A stretch of DNA of 64,000 nt, taken from Lethocerus indicus (taxonomy: Eukaryota; Arthropoda; Insecta; Hemiptera; Belostomatidae). Shown here one piece after another: positions 27,301-38,886 of the stretch. Within the stretch, counting starts at the first letter, position 1. The number at the start of each line of letters is the position of its first letter. The notes beneath the pieces are model-generated. The model saw nothing but the letters and a program-made list of their open reading frames with translations. It was not told the DNA's origin and made no database searches. The DNA lies in the NCBI GenBank assembly GCA_019843655.1, contig JACDQD010000103.1:11717501-11781500 (forward strand), written 5' to 3'. The position numbers and the translations under genes were made by a program.

Positions 27301-30300
27301 CGACGCTTGTAAGGAAAGTGATCGCTGGAAAAAATGCGGGCCTTCCTACGCATTAATAGTACCGCTGGGTCCTACAACCGTATTAATGTCCCTGTTCATA
27401 TAATCGCGTAAGTACCATTTTATTCTAATGTATACGGAATGAGGTGGTAGCGAGGGGGTAGGCCGTTAACGATAAAACTGCATAACTTTACGAGCGAGCG
27501 TAGTTGAGGGATGTTCTTGAATGTAAATCGGAACCGCTATTCTCCCCCTGTTCCCGACACGGAAAGGTGGCCGGGCACTTTTCCTTCTGTTCCTAACAGT
27601 AATAATAATTGGCGCGTTTGTGTAACGACAACCCTCCCCCTCCTGTCACGAATTGATAATTGGTACGTGACACTATTAGGCGGGGATTGCGTCGTGAATA
27701 CCGTGAAGGGGGTTTGGGACCGGCGGGCGGAGGGTGGTCGGTCTCCGGTCAATACCTGGCCCCGCCCAGGGGGGCACTCTTCCCCGTTGTACGGTCTTTT
27801 ACTTTTCCCACCGTGAAAAACCGCCTACGGACTCGGTTCGGGCTTTACGGAATCCACGATTCAATTATCGATTGATTTCCTCCGGCCCTGTCCGAGGAAA
27901 ATATCCACCGCGGTTCTGAGGTGCGCTGGCTAATCTACAGTGCCTCCCTCCCCCTTGAGCGAGCCACACGTAGAGTACTAATCTGACATCACAGCAAAGT
28001 GTGATGCATACTTCTTCCTTCCGGCAGAAAAGAACATTTCTATGTTAATAATTCGACAAGGTGTTGAAAGAGTCATAATTATGCCCTACTACTAGATCCT
28101 ACTAAATCCTTCAATACTAATACTTCAATTTATGTACTCCGTTACTGAGAAGGTAATCCGCTATGTTTTTCTACTATCCATGCAGGCTACAATTTAATGT
28201 AAATTTACGCCAGTTTTATCTCTGCCAGAAGTATTCCTGCGTATGACACTGTGTCTACCGTCAAAGAGTTCAGGTGCTAGGCCCTACCCGCCCCCGGAAC
28301 GTGACGTTTCTTAGCGATTAAATGACCGTAACGGTAGGTGACGAGGGGTAGTATCGCCCCCTCGGCATGGCGATATGGTTTTGCATATTGCCGGTTTGTC
28401 GAACGTGTTCTATCGTGAACACTCACCCCATCCCCTTGTTGACCGAGCGGCTCCCGGCGCCCTTAGGCTCGTATTCGGCTTCGGTACCCTTATTTAACTT
28501 TCGGCGAAGGGAGTTGCTGTATCCCACAAGCTATCGATATCACCGTGCGAGATGTCAACTGAGATGTTCAAATTACTTACAGGTCTGTGTAGCGCAACCA
28601 TTACTCTCTTTCCCCGTTTGCTTGAACTGTTAAAGCTCTCTGTAATAAAATTTTGTAATCGTGTTCATGGGTAATGGCCTTTACTAGGCCGTCCTTTAGT
28701 CATGCAGAGGTACTTATGAATTTAGACCGTCGATTGAGCACCGTTTAACGTCTTAAACTTTTACCTTCCCTAAGTGTATGATAATCAGCGAAATTCTCTG
28801 ATACTCGAAGTCACTGGCAGTTTTATATGTTTCAAGTAACAATTTACTTCATCATCCGAACGCGGAGCACCCGTTGGCCTTTACCCCAGCGGTGGTGTGT
28901 CTTCCTGTTTGACACCGAGCTGTGCTCAAATCATTATTCGAGGGCTGTAATCTAGACAGGTTTCAACCACGATTAGACTTCATTAGCATTCCGGCCGGAG
29001 TCAACCGGCAGGAAGGTGAGAACCTATTGTGTCCTCCTTCGCACTGCCTAGAAGAGTTCTTTACGCCCCTTCCAACAAACTGTCTTATATAGTGTTCTGT
29101 GGGCTTCCGGTATTAAACGTTTAAGAGAATGACACTGATACAGTATAGTTATATTTCGTATACCACAATTTAACAATTACCCTAGTAATTTAATGTTATC
29201 GAATCACTTGTTCAGACGCATTACTTTGTCGTAGAAACCAATATTGCTTTGGGTCCCAGCAGAAAAATAAACTAATCTGGATATTTTTCCTCTGCGGCAA
29301 TTAGCGTTAGGTTACTAAAATTGTGCTGCATTTAATAATAGTCCTGAAAATGGTGAACGGCCAAACGGTAGTATACAGGGGAGAGTGGAATGAAAATCGA
29401 GAACTTCATTTTTCCCTCAGTAAATAATTATAAATCAGGTTCTTCTAAAGACCCCTTCAATATTTTACAAGTGTTTAATGTAAAAAACTTATTGCTTTCT
29501 TGAAATTTAACTCTTACGGTATTTTCGTAGCGATTAATAAGCGTTCATTAATAATTTAGCCTATAAAAGCATTTGGGGATTGGGGAGGGGTCACATTAAC
29601 TGGGCTTTTGTATATTTATAAGAGAACGGTAAACAAGAATCTGCACCTGGGCACAGAACCTGGCCCTGATTTCGTAAGCATTAGTGTTTCTCCTCAGCGC
29701 AACTTTCAAAGTTGAAGTATCGAATTTTTATTTATAAAATAAAAGTTAAAAAGCTTTGTTATGACTTGGGTTCATTTTCATTGAGAACAGAACTGTGCAG
29801 GTGTTGAGACCAGGAGAATGCGTTGTGATCATGGGCTAGTGTTGCGTCTTGCGTACCAGTAATGAGCTCTCTGAACAGCTCCCTGCAGGCCTTCGATTCA
29901 GTTCTTTCCGCGCTAAAAAAAGTTTATCCAGGGGACGCAATAATCGATAATAACTCGTTGAAACAAATATTTTCGCGGTTTATCCACATTCCGAATTATT
30001 CCCCTAACTAAAATGGTAATCTGTTTCCAATACTATTATTATTGTTAATGACGATTAACAAAAGACCTAATCTGAAACGGACGATCATTCGTGAAATTCG
30101 ACAATGCAATACAGACGTCCAAAGTGATAGTGTAAGTGATGGGATAGATTTCAAATAATGCACGCTGCAATGAACCGCGTTCAATTACAGGAATAGGCCT
30201 AAGTCGGTGAGATGTAATCGAAAACATAATAACAGTTTGGCTTCCTATTCAAATGAAAGCGGTACAGGCCGGTCAGTACTATTGACACTGGGAATTGGAC

Positions 30301-30325
30301 CTCCGAACTTCACCCCTCCCACCTC

Positions 30326-30328
<3 letters not shown>
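24345..30328. other. Non-coding stretch
   Basis: No gene is supported. AT-rich DNA dominates 24360-24840. GC-rich islands lie near 25880-26330, 27440-27960 and 28270-28560. A short hairpin, ACACCAG pairing with CTGGTGT, lies near 25062-25082. The stretch 26560-26830 has many scattered CACTG/CACTT motifs and could be old transposon DNA, but no termini were found. Confidence 0.5.

Positions 30329-30386
<58 letters not shown>
30329..30386. repeat. (TC)n microsatellite, 58 bp
   Basis: A pure, uninterrupted TC run. The Arg-Glu repeat frames on the opposite strand come from this repeat and are not genes. Confidence 0.98.
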
Positions 30387-30389
<3 letters not shown>

Positions 30390-32339
30390 CACTATATATG
30401 GCATAATTGAAGCCCGGGCTGTTTGCCCGCAACGACCAGTCATGAAAAGATAAATGGGTAGGGGGTGCCAGCCCCAATTGATTAGCGTCGGCACGCACAA
30501 TTTGACTGGGGTCCCTTTCTGTGTTGACACTGGTCTTAACATGGGGCCGCGGGCAATAGTCTCGCCGCCAGGGACGGCCCCGGAACCGGCTATAATTTGC
30601 GGCCTAGCCTGTTGTAATGAGGTGGCCGCAGCTCACAGCTCTGGGCTCGGCGCCTCGAAAAATACTTAATTCACCTGTAATGGGCCCGCGGCAGATTTTA
30701 ACGCTCAATTTAGTTACAGCCGCGAAAAGATATTTCATTGACGTTGGGGATTTCCGATAGCATCCTTGATCAAGACATGCTCCGTAAATTGTGTAAAGTG
30801 TGTTGTTTTAGGTATAATTCGCAAGGCAATAATATATTGTGTAAAACCTTTTTTTTCGCAACCCAGTTGGACCCACACTAATGTTATATGCAATGGAAAT
30901 CGATTCAGGATCAGACCGAAGAAGAGGGAGAGTTGCGGGTACCGTTCGGAAAATAAATGTCCGTAGTTGTGTCCTCGGTAGCCGGAACGTGCACGAATTC
31001 GAGGCATTTAATTTCAGAAATTCGCGAAAAAAAACCAGCGAACGGCTCTCAAAGTTCACGGTAAAAATAAACGGGAATAGCTCGTCGTGTATTTTTCGGG
31101 TTGCATGTTCACCTTGTATCCTATCTCCAGGAAAAGGGGGAAATAATTGGTGTCCGGTCTGGATCTAAAGGCGGCGGCGGTGGCCCCGGGCTATCTGACT
31201 GCGGTTGGTGACTGCACAAAACTGATTTATTCCTTTATCCGAGGGGGGGCCGTTTTTCACCGGCCTAATTGGCGAACTAACGCACGGAAAATCGCGTGAG
31301 CGACCACTACTGCAAACATCCATTTTTTTGGTTGTTTTTCTTTTTTCCGGGTGTTCCTCTTTGTTAAAAGTGCGCGAATAAAAACTCGTGTTAATAGCGA
31401 ATTTTCGCCGCCCGGTCCGATTGACGAATGATTTATTAAAGCCCGTATTTCCAATGAATTATCGTTTTTTGAACACTGTTTATAATAAACTTCATAAAAT
31501 ACCGTGCCCCGTGTCATTATGTTGTTTCCTTCTTTTCTACCTTACTTGCAAATGTCTCTCAGCTGGCAACTAATTTTATATCCATGGATTGGATACCTGG
31601 CCATATTTCTAAATGTATTTAGGAAATGAACCACTCCATTGTACCCTATTAAAAACAAATGTGTATACTTCCTGGATCAGTTTACCTTATTACCTATTTT
31701 CATAGCAATTTACATTTTCTCATACACTGATATTTTTTATTCTTTTCTTTTACTTCCTCATTCCATAGCATTAGCAGAAACTGGCACCACAGAATATTCC
31801 TATAATCTTTTAACTATTAAAGGGATTATTATAAAAATTTAGTGTTTTAGGAAGAGAATAATAGACATAGCAGGGGGAACAAAAAACAAAGCAAATTTGG
31901 GTCGTTCCATTAATATTTATAGGCGGCCGCAATTCCCCGTTTATAAAAATAAATATGTTTTTTAGGGCATCGGAAAATAAATGGACAAAAATGAAATATC
32001 GGAGGCGATCCTCGGGGAGAACAAAAATACATAATTTCGAAGAAATCTCGTATTCAATGTTTTCCCTTTGGCGGTATCCCACCCGAGGGACCCGGCCGCT
32101 ACTGGCAAAAAAATCCCGGTGCGGCGGCCCCGTTTCAGTTTTGGGACTGGGAAAATATTTTTCGTTTTTATCGCCCGATGGATGAATATATTAACGCGGC
32201 CGGCAAAAAATCGAGACGGGAAACAAACCAAAAGGACGTGCCAGTACGTGCTTACTGGGTCCTGCCTCTGTGTCTTGACGGAGTCCAGACTAATCCTTTT
32301 CGTGACATAGATTTTGTGTGGGTATGTAGGTGATTCAAC

Positions 32340-32371
32340 ACCGGCTTCAGCCTATTACCATCCTCAGTAAT
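32340..32371 (-). ncRNA. Degenerate hammerhead-like repeat
   Basis: The minus strand reads ATTACTGAGGATGG followed by TAATAGGCTGAAGCCGGT. It matches the motif at 24139-24175 at about 22 of 32 positions. The CUGANGA core is intact (CTGAGGA), but stem II has decayed and GAAA has become GAAG. It looks like an old, probably inactive copy of the same family. Confidence 0.3.
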
Positions 32372-33363
32372 GCAGAACTGATGTACAACATTCAAGATTC
32401 AGAAACGAAAATTATAAGTCAAATCAGGGGGTCCTCTCGTCGCCCAAGTAAATCGCAGATTTTACAGAAATTTCGCGCACTTAGTAAATCAGTTTGTAAT
32501 TTCCCAGTCCGACTATGGCCCTGTAAGAGGGAAATAGAAAGTTGTGAAATAATAATTAATAATTTTACTTTCAATTGAGAATCTGTTCTGAACCTCAGTT
32601 GGACCTTGTACAAAAATAATGGATTTTTTTAGTTTATTATTGTTGTCTCCTTATGGTTGCCATTGTACAACAACTCTGCAACAATTTTTGTGTAAAATTT
32701 CAAATAGGCTTAGAAGGGAATATCGACTATCAACTACGAATACAATAATGTAGAGGGGTGTAGGGTCAGAAAGCGCGACTGTTGGTCGAAAATGGACATA
32801 TCGAATGGCTGTTCAACATAGCGGAAAGTGTGTTAAGTGGTAAAACAGGTGGGGTACACAAGACGTGTGATGCGTGAAGGGTCGAGAAAGTGGAAGGAGA
32901 AAGGAGGAGAAAGAGGGGCCCGGCGGTGGAGGAGGGATAAGGCGGCCTCCTCTTATAAATTCAAAGCATGGGGATCGATTAGAGGGAGTGGTCCCCCCGC
33001 TCACCCCTCGGCCTCAGGAATCTGTTAGCCCCCTTCACAGGCACAACGCGTCCTCCCCTTTCACCAGTTCCATATCCCGCATCCCCACACTTCCCTATCT
33101 TATCCCTAGGAAATCATTATAGGGCCGAAATCTAGAAATCGGTACGACGTATGCTTCAGAACAACTATGCTCGTATCGAAAATGCTTTAAATAAGCCTAT
33201 GTCCCGCAACCTTTTTCTTAGTTTATATTGAAAATTCATAATTTAGTCTATTTTCATATGTATAATTAAACTTCAGGAATAATACACAATCCAATGTGTA
33301 TTACCATATGTACATGGATGCCGAGCATCCCCACCCAGGAATAGAAATAAAGATTATCGGAGG

Positions 33364-33717
33364 TTAAACCTTGTAATAAATAAATCCTCGGCCCCCTTCT
33401 GCAGGAGAAGACGGAATGACCAATAAACCAGGATTAGAATAAAAGGAGATATTGGGCTTAGGGCGAGGATTAGCACTGATCTCTGCCGATGCCGTTATAT
33501 TAGGATCAGTTCCTTCAATAGTTATACTGACAGTACCACTATCGGTTAACCCTTCGATCCGTACATATTGTGTTTCCAGCTGGTAGAGGCGTGCTTGTGA
33601 ATTCCATTGGTTAGACGGAAAGTAAATATCTATTTTAGGAGTAAGCGAAATATTTCTATGATCATTTTCAAAACTGCAAACAGACCTCAGAAAAACACTC
33701 TGGAAAATATGTTTCAA
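33364..33717 (-). CDS. Unrecognised protein-like frame, 117 codons
   Basis: This minus-strand frame has a more protein-like composition than its neighbours. From about residue 45 it reads like a beta-rich domain (LETQYVRIEGLTDSGTVSI), followed by a proline- and asparagine-rich tail (ANPRPKPNISFY). No family was recognised. A possible 3' splice site (GGTCTGTTTGCAG) lies near 33675-33687 and a weak donor (AAG|GTTTAA) sits at its 3' end, so it could be an exon or exon relic. It could equally be decayed mobile-element or captured coding DNA, or chance. It lies outside the GC-rich islands, where stops are more frequent, so a frame this long is mildly unexpected. Confidence 0.2.
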   Translation of the reverse strand: MKHIFQSVFLRSVCSFENDHRNISLTPKIDIYFPSNQWNSQARLYQLETQYVRIEGLTDSGTVSITIEGTDPNITASAEISANPRPKPNISFYSNPGLLVIPSSPAEGGRGFIYYKV

Positions 33718-35546
33718 AACTGTTCAATCTTCTAAGAGTTTAAAGAACCGTAGTATGGTAAAAGGGGTAATCTTTTCTAGGGTTTATTCAAGAAGAAAAA
33801 ACTAACTTCATCTTTCCTGATACAGTTTCCTAAAGTAGCGTAATATAATTGTTTACGGAAATATAATCCTGTTAATTATTTGAACTCAAAAGACACTAAT
33901 ATAAATAAATATACATGAGATTAACTTTATGATCACATTCACGTATTAAATTAGTGCTAGTTATAAGAACAAAGCCAAACATTTATCTGTAGCTGGTTAT
34001 CTAGGATGTGTACATTGTTGTTGTACCGTTCTAATGAAAATATTCAGTACAATATGTACTCGAGGTTGATATCGATCGGGCGATGATCCATCGAAGGGGG
34101 TGTCCCATTTAGCGGCGGGTTCATGCCCGAGCTCGGGCTCGACAAATCCGCTATTAGAATTCTACGATTGTTGTACCGAGGAGCTTAAATGAGACTTTGT
34201 GGGGGCGGGGCTATGGGAGGAGGCGCATCTGACGGATGATTAATATGCTGAATATCAATCGGACTGGGCCTCCGGATCCGGCAGACGTTTAGCATTTGGG
34301 CCGGAACGAAACCCACCCCGCACCTCCCCTGCCCCCGCTACCGCCCCCGTCAAATCGATTTCACCCGCCCGCCGCGTTAGCCCGAATTCCGGAAATGATT
34401 CACGACTTGAACCGTCGGCATTTTAATGAATGCACCTGTAAATTCCAATTTGCCTGTTGGCGACAGCAGGATCCGGAGCAACGTCGAAATTGACGTAATA
34501 GAAACTCGGGGGCCGCGACGGTGTTGAAACATGTTGGGCAACGAGAGTATCACGCAATATGATTCTTTAATATCGGTTATTGTTTGTGAATGTTTTGCTT
34601 TCAATACTGTTTGGCAACTGGTTCTTTAACCTTAACTTCGGGACTGATTTATTACTCTTCATCGTTGGTCATTGCTTCTTTACTACAAATACACGGCATT
34701 AACCGTGGTTTTTTACCATTATCAAAAAATTGGCATATAAGAGTCTGACATGCGGAGAATCTGGCAGATTTCACAGCGACTCTCAGAGAATGGTAGGGGG
34801 TTGAGCCGTGGAAAATAAATTTAGGATGCCCCACCGGCGGGACATTACTGGATCTACACGGGAAAGCAAGGTCGTGTACTTGAGTTTGGAAAGACGGGGG
34901 CGGAAGGGGCCGTTTGGAGGCCGCCTAGAAGGCCCGTAATAGGATTGTGTGTGTAGCCGGGCATATGGGGTCCTCCCTGGGCCGGCCGCAATTAATCTAC
35001 CCCGGTGGCCGGCCCCCCGGTACTCCTCCGCCCAATGCACATGCATCAGAATTACCATATACAGAGTGCGGACCCCCGTGTAATAGCCACCGCCCCTTGA
35101 TTTAATACTTTGCTCTTTGCCCACCCTACCCCCATCCTGGCCACAACACACTACTCGCACAGGGGTAATCTTTGTATCTTTCCGCTACCAATTAAGTTTA
35201 GCTATGTCATCACATCGATAGAATTGCGCAACCTTCCATTTGACAATTTACAATCAAAAGATGCTAACTAAAAGAGAGAATGAACTTAAAAAACTGCCCG
35301 GCAGATTCAGAGGTATTATCATCGTCATTTATTATCGGATATGTTTATTTGTTCCCCATCTCCTACGCTAATATTTGTTTCTGATTATCGCATAATAAAA
35401 AGTTTCGAATTGGCATCAATATTAAGTTTTCACGCTATTGGACAGAATGAACTTTAGTCAGATTTATAGGCCGCGGCTCGTTTTCACTAGCGTTGAGCCG
35501 TTCCATTTCAAATGAATATTACCGCAAAGCCGCGAATATCCCGCGG

Positions 35547-35743
35547 AACCGCGCGGTTATAAAACAACGGCGGTTGAAATGAAACTCTCGGCATTTAAAT
35601 TGTCGCGTTTAAAACCCCCGCCGGCTTGTAAATAACAGCCGCCCGTTGGCGGTTCATATCAAAATGGGACTTCAATTACAATTTATAACGGGGAAGAGGG
35701 CCGGGGGCCGCCCTCTTGTCCAAATGGCGTTTCGCTGAACCGC
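35547..35743. promoter_or_regulatory. Cluster of AACCGC/GCGGTT hexamers
   Basis: The hexamer AACCGC or its complement occurs at 35547, 35553, 35570, 35649 and 35738. The first two form a 12-bp palindrome, AACCGCGCGGTT. An ACCGCAAA lies just upstream at 35521. AACCGC(A) resembles the RUNX/Runt recognition core AACCRCA. About 0.1-0.2 copies would be expected in 200 bp, so the density is unusual. The block lies in a GC-rich island (35460-35800) with interspersed TTTATAA- and TTAAAT-like elements and may be an enhancer. The factor identity is inference. Confidence 0.4.
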
Positions 35744-37368
35744 GGCCATAAAAGTGCGAATGTTTTCCCGGCCGCGAATCGCTGAAAAAGGCCGTTACCG
35801 TGACATTACCGTAGTACTTTAATAGCCTTTCTAGAAAATTGTGAAATAGTTTTTCGCGTCATGCTCTGCGCATTCTCTGCCTCAACTAGGGTTTGTTCGA
35901 ACGCGTACTGAAATGCTTAGTAATATTACAGGATGTTTCACATAGAACATAGCTGTGTTGATTGGTGTGTAATACTCTGTATTTGTGTAGAAATCAACGC
36001 AGATATTAATTATTGTATAAAATAATAAATAATCAATAAAATAATGATCTCCGTTTTTGTACAGCTACAATTTCCACTGCCTGGAGTATGCGTACTGTAT
36101 GTATAATTTAGTGAGTTTACTAGAATAAAGTCGCAGTTATAGTAAACCAAGTTTGGCATTTCGAAGTTTAGCATCTAATAATAACAAACTGAATTTGGAA
36201 ACCGCGTCCTACAGAAGGGGCGTCATGACAACCGGCTTTTCGGTCCCCGATTCACGTTTAATGATCCACTGTTTAATCAGTATTCCCTTTCATACGCAGC
36301 ACTTCATTGCAGCGTATGCATTATTGTCGGCCCCCACCCTCTCGTGTCCACCCTCCAACCGGGACGTTATAGTTATTTACCGATGGGCGTGCATATGATT
36401 TGGCCGATATTTTATCTTTAATAGACTCTGTAGTTTGAATATTGCTTGCAAACCAAAAACACAGATAACGGGGCTTTCGGCCATCGCTGTTCGTTAACCG
36501 AAATATATTAGGTATGGCATAATCGATTCATATATGAAATATACTTAAACCCTCAAACATTATATTTATAGCATAACAATAGTAGCATAATTATAATTAA
36601 TATTAATCCAATTCCTTTTCAGTTATAATGTAGTTTAATATGTGCTACCATTTGTTCTTCGGGTTTTTTTTTGCATTTTTGATAGGGATGGTTTTAGAAA
36701 AAGCCCAGGTGTTTCGGGCACTGAAAAATGTGGCGGATGCGACGCGTCCCATAAATAAAGGCTGGGCCGGTCACAAAAAGAAATTAGATTAAGCCCAAAG
36801 TTTTCTGTCAACTTAAGGGCGATTTTCGAAGGTGGGCCTGACTAAAAGCCCCACTTTGTGCTGAGGCCTGAGGCACGGCCCTAGTGGAGGCCCCTTGCGC
36901 CTCTCGCACCGCTGAGCTCTTGCGGTAATATAGAATCATCTCCCTCTCTATCTCTCTGTCTCGCTCTCTCGCGTTAATTCGTAATGAGCGACATCCAAAG
37001 GCCGGGAAGGGCTCATTTCGCGCCCTTGTCATCAGCCATTCTCTTTGTATTAACGGTAAACATCCACCGCTGAAGACGTTCTCCGTGAAATAAGTGTTTT
37101 GAGATGACCACTACCTTGTTGTCTAGCAAAGATGAACTCTGCAAATTTTATGCTCCGATTTTAGCGTTTGATGACCTGTTCCGTGTTCCACCTCAAGTTT
37201 CAGTCTTATTTCCAAAACAAAAAATAAGGCATGTGATAGGCGAAGAGCGAAATGGGAGAATAACTTATGCACTTCACTAATGTGGCGGAATGAATCAATT
37301 ATTTAATACTATGCAACGAAAATGGTTCTGTAAGAGAACACGAAATGTTCTCCGAGAGAGCGCTGCCT

Positions 37369-37388
37369 GTCAAGTTGACCAACTTGAC
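37369..37388. repeat. 20-bp inverted repeat GTCAAGTTG-AC-CAACTTGAC
   Basis: Two perfect 9-bp arms are separated by 2 nt. Outside them CTCCG and CGGAG (about 37350 and 37396-37401) are also complementary, so an interrupted longer hairpin is possible. A dimeric nuclear-receptor-like site or an RNA hairpin are options; the sequence shows symmetry only. Confidence 0.7.
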
Positions 37389-38282
37389 TGGCGAGACGGA
37401 GACTACAATTGAAAATATACGATTACGATATATCCATGACGCGTTTCGAAAGAAAACCCCCCCTAGGGGTGAAGAGAGTTAGTGGGAACCGCGGGTGTTG
37501 GTTACGTGACATGGGGCTAGGCCCCAGGGTTAGCGCCACCTACGCTAAGAGCTTCTCCATGCAGGTGAACAAACTGCGATTGTTTCCGAAGAATTGTAGA
37601 GCTTTTCTTTGTCTTTTGTCTGCCATCACTAGTCTTGACAGAGATAATCATTTCAAAGTAGTAGTTCGGCTAAGGTTAATGAGGCTCAGGATCTTGGGAA
37701 TGTCCGCTGTATTTTATCTATATATGTTAATGGGTATATATTTTAGCTTCATGCTTTTCACATAAGTTGAATGAAACTTATTCCTTCTAATGTCTTGGAA
37801 TTATTAATTAAATGATTTTTAAATGATTATTCGTGCAAAGAAATTAATTTAAATATTTGATTATCGTTGTCAGTCCAATTCAACTAGTATAAATTGCTAG
37901 GGAAAAAAATGTTTTAGACCAATTCTTTGATTTTATAATTATTTAAGTGCAAATGTATTTAATTATTTTGCTTCCTGATATTACAAGTTATTGTTGCACA
38001 ATACATATTATTTTAAAAGTAGTGGCTTACACTATGATTTGCTCTGATCGGGGCGAACAAGTTGAGAAGCAAGAATTTGACGGTGTTTGCGCGCCCCTTT
38101 TTTTCTTCCTCGAGGGGGTAGACTTTTTTTTCTGTTTTGGCATCGACCTTGATCGACAATGCTGACTAATCTAAAACTTGGGGCCGGGGAGCCCGCGCCG
38201 AACCAACTTTATTCTGTCTTATCTTTTTCGAGCGTCGCTGACTCCAGAGAAAATTTCTTTCATAAGAAGAACACAGTAGAGA

Positions 38283-38312
38283 TGGGAGGAGGTGGAGGAG
38301 GAGTAGGAGGAG
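38283..38312. repeat. Purine-rich GGA/GGT tract
   Basis: An imperfect GGA-type trinucleotide tract of about 30 bp, about 275 bp upstream of ratchet 2. It is a low-complexity sequence. Confidence 0.7.
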
Positions 38313-38557
38313 ACTCGAGTTATTCGAAAGCTTAACCGAGGAGGAGGAGCAGCGGAAGGTTTAGAGCAATGGCGTCTTACACCAAATGAGCTTTCTTTTC
38401 TTTCCCAACAAAAATATGTTGCCCCTTGTGGCAAAATTCTCGTTTCATCGTCTGTTCCAAACTTAATAACATTCGCTCAACATTTAACAACTCGGAATTA
38501 ATAAGCAGTTATTTCATCTTTTTGTCATAACAATCTATCTTTTGTTTACTCGTTAAA

Positions 38558-38593
38558 TTCTTATATATTTTTTTATTTTGTTTCAGGTGAGTT
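38558..38593 (+). promoter_or_regulatory. Recursive splice site (ratchet point) 2
   Basis: The T-rich tract from about 38560 ends in TTTTGTTTCAG|GTGAGT, with the junction between 38586 and 38587. There is no AG in the tract. A possible branch-point A lies in CGTTAAAT near 38551-38558. It is the same fused acceptor/donor architecture as ratchet 1, 30,308 bp downstream on the same strand. The first bases after the junction also resemble ratchet 1 (GTGAGTTCTTC against GTGAGTCCTTA), which may reflect donor consensus or shared origin. Confidence 0.87.
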
Positions 38594-38638
38594 CTTCAAA
38601 ACTTATATGCTAGCTTCTAATTCGATGGTTATTTCAAG
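38587..38638 (+). other. Putative recursive-splicing exon 2 (52 nt)
   Basis: The segment runs from the ratchet junction to a consensus donor, CAAG|GTAAGT, at 38639-38644, the strongest of the three downstream donors. The length is not a multiple of three and two frames contain stops. This fits an exon used only for definition and then removed; retention would normally disrupt a reading frame or lengthen a 5' UTR. Confidence 0.65.
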
Positions 38639-38868
38639 GTAAGTCTAAGAATTACCACACTAATATAGTTGAACAGATTAAAGAAATTATGGTTCACAAC
38701 TGTAACATTCTATTATTACGTGGCATTTTGGATATACCGTAATTTTAGATCTGGGCTTGATTCCAGTTATGGGAAAGTTATTAATTTATATATTTTTCTT
38801 TCATATTGCCGAATTTTTTCATAGTGCCGTTTATTATTCTGCCTTCCTTGTTTTTTTTCTGCATTTAT

Positions 38869-38886
38869 ACTTCAGCCGGCTGAAGT
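38869..38886. repeat. Perfect 18-bp palindrome ACTTCAGCCGGCTGAAGT
   Basis: Two exact 9-bp halves with no spacer lie about 280 bp downstream of ratchet 2. The half-site CTTCAGCCGG vaguely recalls the hammerhead-like family, but the core is not present. The symmetry is certain; the function is unknown. Confidence 0.9.

Larger units (their letters stand above)
30387..38555. other. Non-coding stretch before ratchet 2
   Basis: No gene is supported. GC-rich islands lie near 30400-30700, 31130-31270, 31900-32240, 32850-33100, 34080-34400, 34850-35150, 35460-35800 and 36830-37030. AT-rich spacers lie between them, notably 31560-31860 and 36500-36650. The minus-strand frame at 33364-33717, the hexamer cluster at 35547-35743 and the palindrome at 37369-37388 are listed separately. 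Confidence 0.55.

Noticed and set aside
30279..30542. Minus-strand frames with long Arg-Glu repeats
   Set aside because: They are translations of the TC microsatellite.
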